A stretch of 64,000 nt of DNA from G963663365 sp963663365 (GTDB taxonomy: Bacteria > Hinthialibacterota > Hinthialibacteria > Hinthialibacterales > G963663365). This document shows positions 28,660 to 38,172 of this stretch, piece after piece. The translations under genes and the position numbers were made by a program. The stretch is from NCBI GenBank assembly GCA_963663365.2, contig CAXXIH010000003.1:248001-312000 (forward strand), given 5' to 3'. The notes beneath the pieces are model-generated. The model ran no database searches. It was not told where the DNA came from and saw only the letters and a program-made list of their open reading frames with translations. Numbering within the stretch: position 1 is the first letter of the stretch; the number at the start of each line of letters is the position of its first letter.

Positions 28660-30954
28660 TTAAGGCCAAAGGCGATTGTATTCGCCAAGATTGATGCTGG
28701 ATGGCGGATCTTGGTTGGATGGCAATAGAGGAATCAGCGAAGCCGCCTGACGGGCGATTGTGCTGATTGTGAATTCATCGGTTGTATTCCAGCAATCTGA
28801 ATACCTATACAACGGGGGGTAATTCTCACCGGGTTGAGGAAATTTTAAATCCTTGCGTGCCTGATTCCAGGTGTCGTTGTAGTAATAAGGGAACACTCCG
28901 TCTTGAATATCCGCGCTTGGTATCCCCGGCGGCACTTCGCACCATCCATCGGAAAACCCCTGAATATACTGAGACCACTGGTAGTGTCCGATTTCCAAAA
29001 CAAACCAACGGGGACTGCGCTGTGCATGGCCGAGTCCGCTAATAAATGTCCGGCTCAGCGGATTTGTACCGAGTAAGTAATTCCAATTCAAAATGATCTG
29101 CTCACGGAACATTTCATCTTCGGTTATTCCATAAGCGAGCATCAGCGGATAAGTGCTCATACTGCCGGTGAAATACCAGCCGACACTGTAGCGAACGTCG
29201 CCAATCATTGGTGTGCCAAAGGGACGATCATGGTTCATTGTGTCCAAAGTCCATTCTTTAATGACATCCGCCGCTTGCTGTTTTATGGCCGGATCGAGCC
29301 GGGCATCTTTGGCATTCCACAAAGAAAGATAGGCATTGAGCCATGGTCCTTCCATATCCCAGCCCCAGCGCCGTACTCCGGCCATATCGGGTGGAAGTTC
29401 GCTTTGTATCCAATTCAAGTATTTGTCATCGCCGGTGATATCCAAAAGATGCGTTGCGGCGATCAGCATCTCATCCGACCAAGAATGAGGCCCTTCGGTG
29501 TAATGGTCGTAGCCTTCAATCTCTTTCCAGTATTCCGCATCGCCATGATGCATTTCGAATCCTTCAAATGCATGTAACGCTGCCTCGGTGTATTGTTGGC
29601 ATTTATCCGGAGCGTATTTCTGCATCAAAGGCGTATTGGCTGCCATTGCCAGCGCACCTGCAGCCAAAAGTGTATCATGCCGGTTTGGCCCCCGGCTGGA
29701 CGTGAAAAATTTGCGATTTGATGCTCCCTCAAGCGGCATGCCCATTTCAAAAACACCATCGCCATCTTCATCTTGAGGCCGCAGATATTGAGGGAGTGTG
29801 CCATCGAGTGCGCTATTATGGATTGCCTTAACCAGCCAATCCAATTCATATGCGGTTTCGTCGAGTAAGTCCGGTACACCGTTGTCGGATTCGGGAAGAT
29901 TTAAGGTTTCGCCAAGATATTCGATTTCATCCGGAAAAAGCATCATTGCCGATAGCAACGAACATGCGGCTTCGGCGGCATTATGCGGATAATGCCCCCG
30001 GTCTCCGGCATCCATATGTCCGCCTACAAGGTCGATTCTCTGCCCCGTGGCTTCATCAATCGCATCATCCGTATGCGCGGGCGGCCGGTGCCACTGCGTA
30101 ATATCAGCATTCAGTCCATGATTGCCATCGCGCAACATTGAAAGACCACGAATCACCGTGTAGCCGATTTTGTGATATTGGTTTGCGGCTATTTCGAAAG
30201 AGTGCGAACGGCCGACATTTGGAATATTGAGATAGTACGTTCCTTCTGATTCCAAGTCGGAGAAATCGAGTTTATAGATCGTGCTCCGCGACCAAAGTTC
30301 ATTCCCGCCCTTTACGGTTTGAATGATAAGCCCGCTGTAAACATTGTCACCGGTGCTCTTTTCAATTACATCAAATGTCTCGGATGTGCCGAAATCGATA
30401 GAGCCTTGGCCGGTCCACCATGAGAGGTAAGCGATCTTTGAACCTTTGGGGAGGTAACCGGATTGATTCACATGAATGGCATCGTTGATTTGGGCCGGAT
30501 CATATTGAAACTGAAATGGCCCCGCGATGCCGGTCGCCTGGTTGGTTTCTAGCGTGTATACCGAACCGGAAATAAGCGGGAGTGGGAGTTTTAGATAAAC
30601 CCGGTAAATGACATAAATTTGAAAAGCATCCAAATCTTGGCCGGATATTTCAGGGCGATACCATGCGTTTTCCGGCCAATGTCTGTGATGCACTATTTGA
30701 GGGGATAATCCCCGAATATAACGTGAGTCACTATTGCTTTTAATTTTGTAAAGAAGTGGATTCGCCACTTGGTAATCCGTATAGGCGGTTTCGGGCAAAA
30801 TCAACTCGATCCATTCGTTGCTGCGCGCCACAACCTGGACTTCCAAAGAGTCCGGAGGTGTCATCGGGCGTTCCTCAAATGCGGACGCTGTCTGGTTTAA
30901 CCAAAGACATAGGCCGACAAAGAATAAGCCGGAAAAAGTGGAGTTGGATTTCAA
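28660..30954 (-). CDS. Glycoside hydrolase family 9 (endoglucanase-like), secreted
   Basis: Secreted 764-aa hydrolase. A signal peptide (FFVGLCLWLNQTASA) leads to an N-terminal Ig-like CelD_N-type region (HVNQSGYLPKGSKIAYLS, through EGTYYLNIPNVGRSHSFEI) and then the GH9 toroid. The catalytic Asp pair is in GGHMDAGDRGHYPHN near residue 315, and NYLLGTNPLSRTFISG near 640 is the GH9 substrate-binding stretch. Activity on beta-glucan is the family norm. TTG 30954 is the only start before the signal peptide, with GAGG about 10 bases upstream. The extra N-terminal region of about 140 residues is unassigned. The polysaccharide locus begins 96 bases further on. Confidence 0.92.
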   Translation of the reverse strand: MKSNSTFSGLFFVGLCLWLNQTASAFEERPMTPPDSLEVQVVARSNEWIELILPETAYTDYQVANPLLYKIKSNSDSRYIRGLSPQIVHHRHWPENAWYRPEISGQDLDAFQIYVIYRVYLKLPLPLISGSVYTLETNQATGIAGPFQFQYDPAQINDAIHVNQSGYLPKGSKIAYLSWWTGQGSIDFGTSETFDVIEKSTGDNVYSGLIIQTVKGGNELWSRSTIYKLDFSDLESEGTYYLNIPNVGRSHSFEIAANQYHKIGYTVIRGLSMLRDGNHGLNADITQWHRPPAHTDDAIDEATGQRIDLVGGHMDAGDRGHYPHNAAEAACSLLSAMMLFPDEIEYLGETLNLPESDNGVPDLLDETAYELDWLVKAIHNSALDGTLPQYLRPQDEDGDGVFEMGMPLEGASNRKFFTSSRGPNRHDTLLAAGALAMAANTPLMQKYAPDKCQQYTEAALHAFEGFEMHHGDAEYWKEIEGYDHYTEGPHSWSDEMLIAATHLLDITGDDKYLNWIQSELPPDMAGVRRWGWDMEGPWLNAYLSLWNAKDARLDPAIKQQAADVIKEWTLDTMNHDRPFGTPMIGDVRYSVGWYFTGSMSTYPLMLAYGITEDEMFREQIILNWNYLLGTNPLSRTFISGLGHAQRSPRWFVLEIGHYQWSQYIQGFSDGWCEVPPGIPSADIQDGVFPYYYNDTWNQARKDLKFPQPGENYPPLYRYSDCWNTTDEFTISTIARQAASLIPLLPSNQDPPSSINLGEYNRLWP

Positions 30955-31050
30955 AAGTGATATTCCTCAACGCAAAATGACAGAGCCTTAAATATCTAAA
31001 TTATCGGCATGATATGGCAAAACTCCAGCCACTTGCGCGTAAATCTCAAC

Positions 31051-34000
31051 TTAGACCTTGATACTCTCAAGCAAAGCCTTTGCCAAAGGAATAACTGAAG
31101 GCTCTTTTAGTATGTCTTCATGTGTCGCCGGAAATGTGTGGTAGTTGGCATTTGCAGTGTACAACGGCCAAGCGGCCTGTGGATCGGATATAACTCCCGG
31201 ATGCGTATCTTCCGTTAGAAATACATCCATGGGGCCGTCATAGGGCTGTCCCTGATACTTGTTATAAGCTTTGACGTTCTCTTCGTACACATGGAGCCGA
31301 TTGGCCAATGAGGCCGGGCTATCGGTCAAAGCGATGTTTTCCGCCACCTTATCGATGTTGTATTGTTCTTGATGAGTGAGTTTGGCGCGGAGATAGGCGA
31401 TTTGCTTTGCCGGGGACATTCGAAGCAAACAAGCCAACCGTCTGAACCGGTAACGCCACGAACCCCATGGTCCATCCGGTGGAGGCGCAACGGCTTCAAT
31501 CAAAAACAAACCGGCGACTTCTCTGCCCTGTGCCAGAAGTTGGCGTGCCATCTCAAAAGCCACGATCCCGCCATAACACCAGCCTCCGAGGTTATAAGGA
31601 CCGTCCGGATCGAATTCGAGCAAATGTTGATTGTAATAGGCGGCCATATCTTCGATTGAGGTATGGCATAAATCTTTATCGATCAATCCCCGTGATGTGA
31701 ATCCATAACAAGGCTGATCGTTTCCCAAATGCTGGATTAGGTTGCCATAGCCCATCACATCCCCGGGCGTGGCGTGTACTAAATACAGCCGTGGACGTGT
31801 GCCATTTGCCTGCAATGTCACCAATGGTCCTTGGGATTGAATGGCTGGTCCTTTGCCTTGGAAAATTGCCGATGCCAGTTCGCGGACACTTGGATTTTGG
31901 AAAATTGTTTGAGGATCCAGTTCAATGCCGGACTTCATCGATTCTTCGATCAGCTGCAGAGTCAGCAATGAATCTCCGCCAAGGTGAAAGAAATTATCCG
32001 TGACGCCGATTTGTTCTTTCTGTAGAACTTTTGCAAATATCGTTTGCAGTTTTTCCTCTGTTTCGTTTTCCGCTTTTAGGACTACGGTGTCTTGTGTTTC
32101 GCTGTCTTCGGCGGGAGGTGGCAGTGCTTTGACATTTACCTTGCCGTTTTCATTCAAAGGCAGCGATTGCATCTGTATGACCGCTTGAGGAATCATGTAT
32201 TCAGGAAGGTAGTCCCGAGCAAAATTCCTCAAATCGTCCGGTGTAACTTGTTTATCTTCTCTGGGGACAATATAGGCCGCTAATTTTTGGAGATTCGATG
32301 TTGATTGATGAAGCACCACAACCGCTTCATCTATATCCGGATGTTGTTCCAGGGCATAGGAGATTTCCAGAGGTTCAATCCGGAAACCACGCAGTTTCAA
32401 TTGCGTATCCGCCCGTCCTGAGTATTCGATCTCACCATCTTCGCGGCGTCTGACCAAGTCGCGTGTGCGATACATCTTCGCCTTAGGATCTTCCGCGAAG
32501 GGATCGGGTACAAAGACTTCTTGTGTTAGTTCGGGCCGATTCCAATATCCCCGGGCCACGCCGGCCCCGCCGATATAGAGTTCGCCTTTAACACCATTGG
32601 GAACCGGCCGCAGCTTTGAATCGAGAATATGATTGCTGCAGTTCGGAATGGGCCTGCCTATCGGGACTTCCTGTATAGGATTCACCTTGCCTGGCAAATC
32701 GGGCGAAACATAGTAGGTGCTTACGATGGCGGTTTCGGTTGGACCATAGGTGTTAATCCAACGAACACGGCCTTTGTTAACTTCTTGCCAGTTTGCGTAG
32801 GCTTTTGCGCTGGTCTTTTCGCCGCCCACAATCACGCTATGCAATGAATCCGGGAGTTCAAGATTTTCTTGGCGGGCGTATTGAATCCATTGTGCCCAGA
32901 ACGCGGTTGGCAAATCCAAGACTGTGATTTTTTTATCCCGTACGGCGTCATGAAATGCGCCGCGTGTGGCGAGCATGGCATCGTCTCGCAAAACGAGCGT
33001 TGCCCCCGATAGTAGCGCCCCAAAGATTTCTTCAAGAGCTGCATCAAAGCTGATCGTGGCGAACTGTAGTACCCGGTCTCCGGGGCCAATCGGAAAGATT
33101 TTGCCTGCGCCTAAGGCTTCGTTTACTAAACCCCGGTGAAGATTAACCACACCTTTAGGTTTGCCGGTGGAGCCGGAAGTATAAATCATATACGCAGCGC
33201 TCTCGGGGCTTACTGTGGTTTGGAGTGGTTTATTATCCACCACAGAAATTTTCGTCCATAGCCGATCAATTGCTAGTAGCTGTGCATCTGTGGATACAAC
33301 TTCGTGCTCGGTTTTCTCGTCGCATACAATGATCGCGAGCTCGGAATCTTCAACGATCAATTCCTGGCGTTTGCGGGGGTAGTCCGGATCGATAGGCACA
33401 TAAGCCGCCCCTGCTTTTAATATGCCCATTATGCCTACGAGCATCCAAGGTGAACGCCGGACGCAAAGCCCTACGAAAGTGTCCGGTTTGACACCCTGTT
33501 GCTGCAAATATCGTGCGAATTGATTTGAGCGGGTGTTGAGTTCGGCATAGGTGAGCGACCACTCCGCGCTTTCCACGGCAAGGGCCTCGGGTGTATTCAA
33601 GGCTTGCTTTTCAAATAACTCATGCGCGCAATTTGAGAGCGGGAAATCTGTATCGGTTTGATTCCATCCTGAAATGAGTTGGTGGAACTCGGCGGAGTCG
33701 AATATCTGTATCTCGCCTACATTGCCGTTCGGATTTTCGAACATATTCAGCATGGTTTGCCGCATATGCCCTAGAATCTGCATCGCGCTCCCGCGGCTGA
33801 AGCGGCGGGTGTCGTATTCCAATTCCATATCCAGAGTTTCATCCCGGACACCTGAGATCATCAGCGGTAATCCGGAACGTTCATGAATGCGCACCTGCAA
33901 ATCCGGCCATTGGGGGAATTCCTGCCGCAGACGGCCTTCGAAACTCCCGATTTCAAACATTACCGAGGTTTCAAATACATTGCTGTTTTGCGGAAGTTTG

Positions 34001-35016
34001 CCCCAGGATTCGATCTTTTCGTAAGAAGTGTGTTCGTAAGGCCGGATTATGGTGTGCTGTTCACGTAAGTTCTTTAGCCACGTGCTGACAGGTTGATCGT
34101 CATCGCACTGCACGCGGACCGGAAGGTTATTGATAAAGACTCCGGTACGGTTGAGGCTTGCTTTGCCTTCCCAATGCCTGCAGGCACGGATCGCGCCGAA
34201 AACAATATCTTCATGATCCGTATAACGGCTCAATACAAGCGCCCATGCTGCCTGAAAAATCGTATTGAGTGTTACTCCAAGTTCTGCCGCCAAATGCTCC
34301 AAGCGTGATGTATCACCGGCATCCAGACTAAGTAAGACCGAGTCGCTTGGTTCCAGTGCCGAATTTTCGGAAAGCGGCCCGCCGATTTCAATCGGTGGCG
34401 CAGGTTGATAGTCTTTGAAGAATTCTTGCCAATAGGACCGAGATGAAGTCTCGTCCTGTTTCTCCAGCCAGTCGATATAGTCACAATACGGTTTGGGAGG
34501 CTCGAACTGCGGCTGTGTATTTTGTTCAAGGGCTAGGTAGGCTATGAAAACCTCTTCGAGCACAATGCTGATCGAACGGCCATCAAGCAGCATATGATGG
34601 AATGTCCAAATAAGCCGATGCCGATCCGGCTCTTCAAAAAGACAAAACCGCATCAATGGCGCTTGTTCCGGATCGAATCCGGCTGTGCGGTCTTGGCGCA
34701 GAAATTCGAGCCGGGATGATTCACGTTCTTCTGCCCGAAGATTCTGCCGGTCGATGTTTTGCCATGGAGCCTCGGCTTGTTCATGCACGGTTTGATAAGG
34801 CTCTTTACCGGGACGCCAGTGTAGTGTCGTGCGCAGAATATCATGACGCGCGATGACGGTTTCCCAGCTGGTTTGAAGCTTTGCGCAATCGATCTTCTCA
34901 CCAAAATCAATCTCAACCTGCTCGATGTTGACGCCGGAGTTGCGGTTGGCGACGCAGGCGAACAACATGGCCTTTTGCATAGGGCCCAAAGGATATTCTG
35001 ACTTATATTCGATCAT
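31051..35016 (-). CDS. Single-module NRPS: C-A-PCP-TE with a Cys-type thioesterase
   Basis: Nonribosomal peptide synthetase of about 1321 aa. Condensation (about 1-440) has an intact HHMLLDG (140-146). Adenylation (about 460-970) has YTSGSTGKPKG (613-623), NTYGPTE and NGK with Lys959. The carrier Ser1016 is in LGGDSLL, and the thioesterase (about 1080-1321) has GWCYGG with Cys1147 in the nucleophile position and His1299 in ATHED. My manual specificity code is D658 A659 E662 A705 I729 G731 T756 I764 V765 K959; from memory this resembles basic (Lys-like) pockets. It terminates the polysaccharide gene run. A TTG at 35031 overlapping the upstream stop codon is an alternative start. Product unknown. 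Confidence 0.93.
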   Translation of the reverse strand: MIEYKSEYPLGPMQKAMLFACVANRNSGVNIEQVEIDFGEKIDCAKLQTSWETVIARHDILRTTLHWRPGKEPYQTVHEQAEAPWQNIDRQNLRAEERESSRLEFLRQDRTAGFDPEQAPLMRFCLFEEPDRHRLIWTFHHMLLDGRSISIVLEEVFIAYLALEQNTQPQFEPPKPYCDYIDWLEKQDETSSRSYWQEFFKDYQPAPPIEIGGPLSENSALEPSDSVLLSLDAGDTSRLEHLAAELGVTLNTIFQAAWALVLSRYTDHEDIVFGAIRACRHWEGKASLNRTGVFINNLPVRVQCDDDQPVSTWLKNLREQHTIIRPYEHTSYEKIESWGKLPQNSNVFETSVMFEIGSFEGRLRQEFPQWPDLQVRIHERSGLPLMISGVRDETLDMELEYDTRRFSRGSAMQILGHMRQTMLNMFENPNGNVGEIQIFDSAEFHQLISGWNQTDTDFPLSNCAHELFEKQALNTPEALAVESAEWSLTYAELNTRSNQFARYLQQQGVKPDTFVGLCVRRSPWMLVGIMGILKAGAAYVPIDPDYPRKRQELIVEDSELAIIVCDEKTEHEVVSTDAQLLAIDRLWTKISVVDNKPLQTTVSPESAAYMIYTSGSTGKPKGVVNLHRGLVNEALGAGKIFPIGPGDRVLQFATISFDAALEEIFGALLSGATLVLRDDAMLATRGAFHDAVRDKKITVLDLPTAFWAQWIQYARQENLELPDSLHSVIVGGEKTSAKAYANWQEVNKGRVRWINTYGPTETAIVSTYYVSPDLPGKVNPIQEVPIGRPIPNCSNHILDSKLRPVPNGVKGELYIGGAGVARGYWNRPELTQEVFVPDPFAEDPKAKMYRTRDLVRRREDGEIEYSGRADTQLKLRGFRIEPLEISYALEQHPDIDEAVVVLHQSTSNLQKLAAYIVPREDKQVTPDDLRNFARDYLPEYMIPQAVIQMQSLPLNENGKVNVKALPPPAEDSETQDTVVLKAENETEEKLQTIFAKVLQKEQIGVTDNFFHLGGDSLLTLQLIEESMKSGIELDPQTIFQNPSVRELASAIFQGKGPAIQSQGPLVTLQANGTRPRLYLVHATPGDVMGYGNLIQHLGNDQPCYGFTSRGLIDKDLCHTSIEDMAAYYNQHLLEFDPDGPYNLGGWCYGGIVAFEMARQLLAQGREVAGLFLIEAVAPPPDGPWGSWRYRFRRLACLLRMSPAKQIAYLRAKLTHQEQYNIDKVAENIALTDSPASLANRLHVYEENVKAYNKYQGQPYDGPMDVFLTEDTHPGVISDPQAAWPLYTANANYHTFPATHEDILKEPSVIPLAKALLESIKV

Positions 35017-35027
35017 ATCAATAAGGT

Positions 35028-36095
35028 TCAATTAAAACGGTTCCAAATGTGCATGAAATCTTTGCTGGCCGAATCCCAGTTGGAATAGGTTTCGGTTGTA
35101 AGGCCCAACAGCCCCGGAAGTTGTTTATAAAGATGTTCGCGGGGATACCGCAACGAAAATCTTCGCATCTGAAGATTCCGAATTAAGTTACGCGGCCACT
35201 TTGATGGACGGTTCTGGTCCGGCTCGCGATTTTTTTTCCAACTAACGTAAGCGGCGCATGAGTCCCAATTTTTGCCCGTGCGTTTTTCTTCGATCAGCAA
35301 AAAGACTTTGCCCCAGCGTTCCGCCAAGGTTTGCAGGCTGTTTAGGGTTGGAGCGACTTCACTCTCTTGGCTTGGATTGAGTTTGAAGGATTCAGCCCGG
35401 CGATAATCGTTAAGCAGCCCCAGTTCGGCAATGGTTGAATCGCTTTCGGCCAATGAGGCCAAAAGATCGGAGCGGCCCCGGTATTGTGTTGTATAGGTTT
35501 GAAAAGCGATCAACAGCGCGTCGCCCATGGCTTGGATACATTTGAAAGTATTCCGGCGCAAAAAGTCGGAATCGGGCGCCGTTTCACAGCCATGCAGAAT
35601 CCGCATGGACCAAAGCAAGCCTGCCCCACGGTTAAGTAAAAGACGTGTTGCCTCAATACAAGGCACCGGTTGCAGGATTGCCTTTGGGGCGTTTGCGGTC
35701 AGGATGTTGCCGGGGCCTTCAATCACAGCATGGCCGTTAAGGAGGTCGTGCCACATTAAATAGTGTGGGAAGTTCCTTACATCCTCAATTGTGAGCGGAC
35801 GGCTAAAGTCAACATCAATCTTCAATTCTTCTTCGAATTTTTTGCTTACAGAGTGCAGCTTTTCTAAAATATCGGGTTGTTTCTTTTCAATAACAAGAAC
35901 GAAGTCCAAATCGTTATATGGTTTCTCGCCTTCGGGTGTTATCAAAACACCCCCTTCGCCACGCCCATAACCGCCGCCAAGTATTAATGCGATCAGGTTG
36001 TTACCAAGTGCGGCACGCACATCGGCCGCGATCCGAAGCAAGGCATTGTGAAGGCGGTCATTAAATTCTTGGCTGGCGTGTTCGGCGTAGAGCAT
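35028..36095 (-). CDS. Nucleotidyltransferase-like protein of unknown substrate
   Basis: A 355-aa protein with a DNA polymerase beta-like nucleotidyltransferase motif near residues 40-67: LGGGYGRGEGG, then NDLDFVLV, giving the G-G and D-x-D features; a third acidic ligand is probably in KIDVDFSRP. The rest is helical with no recognised family. The gene ends where the NRPS frame begins (TGA overlapping TTG/close to ATG), and starts 3 bases after the glycosyltransferase stop, so it sits in the same operon. It could modify a small molecule, a carrier or a protein; I will not go further. Confidence 0.7.
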   Translation of the reverse strand: MLYAEHASQEFNDRLHNALLRIAADVRAALGNNLIALILGGGYGRGEGGVLITPEGEKPYNDLDFVLVIEKKQPDILEKLHSVSKKFEEELKIDVDFSRPLTIEDVRNFPHYLMWHDLLNGHAVIEGPGNILTANAPKAILQPVPCIEATRLLLNRGAGLLWSMRILHGCETAPDSDFLRRNTFKCIQAMGDALLIAFQTYTTQYRGRSDLLASLAESDSTIAELGLLNDYRRAESFKLNPSQESEVAPTLNSLQTLAERWGKVFLLIEEKRTGKNWDSCAAYVSWKKNREPDQNRPSKWPRNLIRNLQMRRFSLRYPREHLYKQLPGLLGLTTETYSNWDSASKDFMHIWNRFN

Positions 36096-36098
36096 GGA

Positions 36099-36956
36099 TT
36101 ACGAATCTTTATCTTTGATACCGGCGAGAAATCCCGCCCGCCGTCCCAATACTTGTGCGCCTCTTAAAAAGGGTGAATAGAGCGCCCAGCCCGGCGAACC
36201 ATGTTTTAATGAATATTTGGCGTCGCTTAAAACTTGTCTGCACCAAGGCAACATCGTGTAACGTAATAGGCTTTTTTGCCACGGCTGCCAATCGAAGATC
36301 ACCGCCTCGGCGCGCCCTTCACCATAATGACGGCGATAGGATTGAGGAAGCGTATAATTGTGGGAATGCGTGACAATCGAATCGGCAACATAGCGGATTT
36401 TATAGCCTGCCTGCCTTGCCCGCCAGGTCCAATCGATGTCTTCCGAATACTGGATGTCTTCGTTAAAACGCATCTGTTCCCACACAGCCCGGCGAACGGC
36501 CGATGACGCCATCGAAAAACAATGCCGCCATAAGGCCTGACGTGCCCCATCTCCGAACGTGTCTTCGGTGTCTTTGGCGTGCAACAACCAGCAATCGGGA
36601 TGTGGAATTTGTCTGCCGAACACAGCGGCAACATCCTCAGAATCGAATCCTTGGAGAAGATTGCCCAGCCATTCTTTGTGCTGAGGTGTGCAATCCGAAT
36701 TCACAAAGACAGTAAAATTGCCTTCCGTTTCATCCATGGCTTGATTGAGGACACGTCCTGGAACGTAGGTTCCGGCCGGAACCGAGAAAATATGCTTTGT
36801 GTATTTCTCGGCCTCTTCCCGTGTGCCGTCGGTGGATTCATTATCGAATACAAACAATTTGTGAGGATGGTCCTGTTCGGAAATACGCGCCAAGGTTTCT
36901 GCGACAATCGGCATGTCGTTCCGGCAGCGCATAACAACACAAACAAGATCATTCAT
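36099..36956 (-). CDS. Family 2 glycosyltransferase
   Basis: GT-A-fold glycosyltransferase of 285 aa. Early motif CVVMRCRNDMPIVAETL, the nucleotide-sugar Asp in FDNESTDGTREEA, a metal-binding-like NSDCTP, and EDIDWTWRARQAGY carry the GT2 signature (ED in the last). No membrane helix is clear, so it is cytoplasmic. ATG 36956 fits; a TTG at 36962 is possible. It lies 30 bases downstream of the phosphatase-like gene. It probably adds one sugar of the polymer repeat unit. Confidence 0.87.
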   Translation of the reverse strand: MNDLVCVVMRCRNDMPIVAETLARISEQDHPHKLFVFDNESTDGTREEAEKYTKHIFSVPAGTYVPGRVLNQAMDETEGNFTVFVNSDCTPQHKEWLGNLLQGFDSEDVAAVFGRQIPHPDCWLLHAKDTEDTFGDGARQALWRHCFSMASSAVRRAVWEQMRFNEDIQYSEDIDWTWRARQAGYKIRYVADSIVTHSHNYTLPQSYRRHYGEGRAEAVIFDWQPWQKSLLRYTMLPWCRQVLSDAKYSLKHGSPGWALYSPFLRGAQVLGRRAGFLAGIKDKDS

Positions 36957-36986
36957 CGTCAATTTTTCGCTTACAGAGTTTCGTGT

Positions 36987-38135
36987 TTATGAGACTTCGT
37001 GCAACATTAGCCGGTAGAGATCGTCGAGACGTTTGGGCACAACCTCAGGCTGACTATTCGAGGCAAACATCGCCAGCGAGTCTTTATCGGTTGGCTCGTA
37101 ACCGTGCATTCCTGCCAATGGTTTTTCGCCCAAAAAACTTGGGCAGATGAGTACGCCCGGATTCATTAAGAAAAAGATATTTCCATAGCGTTCGCCTTTA
37201 AAGTTGCAGCCGTAAGCTTCCAGGTCCTTTTGTGTAAGAACACGGCCAAGAGGTTCGTGTTCCAGGATTTCGATGATTTTGGTTTTGGCTTTTTCGTTCA
37301 TGAACCAAAATCTGGCAATGGTTGAATCGTATACTGCCGCGTAATCAGTTCCGAATTCAAATCCCGCAGTTTCAACTTTTGGGATTAGATTGCAAATTGT
37401 ATGGATATCGGTCATACCGTGATCTGAGAAACAGAACAAATGCACATTTTCATAGTATTCGCAGGCGGTGCGGTAGACTTCGCGCAATTGCTGGTCATAC
37501 CATGCAATTTTATCGTGGGCCTCCGGGGCATAGGTTCCGTACTCGTGGAGTACGGCATCCATGTGAGCCAAGAATAAATAAGCAAAGCGTATGTTGCTTT
37601 CCGGCAAAGCCGCTTTTAGGGCTTCGATGTTGGGGACTTCCGGCGCACGCCAATCGGAGAGAAAAAAGGGAATGTGATTTCCGCGCAGATGATCAAAAAT
37701 TGTTGATACGCCGCTGTTAATGCCGCCAGGCTGATAAAGGTCCCGCTTTTCGGTGTAATCGAATAGAGGCATTAACTCAAAGGGCATGCTATAGATTTGA
37801 AAGTAGCCGGTGTACCCCAACACTTTTTTGAGGATGCGGCTGATCCAGTGGCGCACACGGCCACGTCCGGTAATCGATTTAGGCAGGAAACGTAACCAAC
37901 GGCAAAAGCGGAAAGGGGATTTCTCCGGTGCAAAAGCGTAAAATGCAAAGTGATCATGATCACAAGGCATCTTGCCGGTCAGTATTGTGGGATCGCACGT
38001 GGAGCTGTAGCCGAGAATCGTTTCCAAAGGCGATTTATGTGTAAGTATGTCATCAAGAAACGAATGGCGGCGGAGTAACTCCCAGCCAAATGCATCGATG
38101 AAAACAAACAAACTGACTTGATTCGATTTTGCCAT
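36987..38135 (-). CDS. Alkaline phosphatase superfamily protein (type I phosphodiesterase-like)
   Basis: A 382-aa protein with the metal-ligand layout of the alkaline phosphatase/sulfatase superfamily: Asp in VFIDAFGW, a Ser/Thr nucleophile region (GYSSTCDPTILTGKMP), the His/Asp in AHMDAVLHEYG, SDHGM, and a late His in GMHGYEP. This matches phosphodiesterase/nucleotide pyrophosphatase-type members. No signal peptide is seen, so it acts in the cytoplasm or on the inner side of the membrane. It sits within the polysaccharide operon and may remove or transfer a phosphate or phosphoalcohol substituent. The exact reaction is open. Confidence 0.83.
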   Translation of the reverse strand: MAKSNQVSLFVFIDAFGWELLRRHSFLDDILTHKSPLETILGYSSTCDPTILTGKMPCDHDHFAFYAFAPEKSPFRFCRWLRFLPKSITGRGRVRHWISRILKKVLGYTGYFQIYSMPFELMPLFDYTEKRDLYQPGGINSGVSTIFDHLRGNHIPFFLSDWRAPEVPNIEALKAALPESNIRFAYLFLAHMDAVLHEYGTYAPEAHDKIAWYDQQLREVYRTACEYYENVHLFCFSDHGMTDIHTICNLIPKVETAGFEFGTDYAAVYDSTIARFWFMNEKAKTKIIEILEHEPLGRVLTQKDLEAYGCNFKGERYGNIFFLMNPGVLICPSFLGEKPLAGMHGYEPTDKDSLAMFASNSQPEVVPKRLDDLYRLMLHEVS

Positions 38136-38172
38136 ATTGTTCTCGATTCGTGGTACTGCCTTTTAAGTCAGA

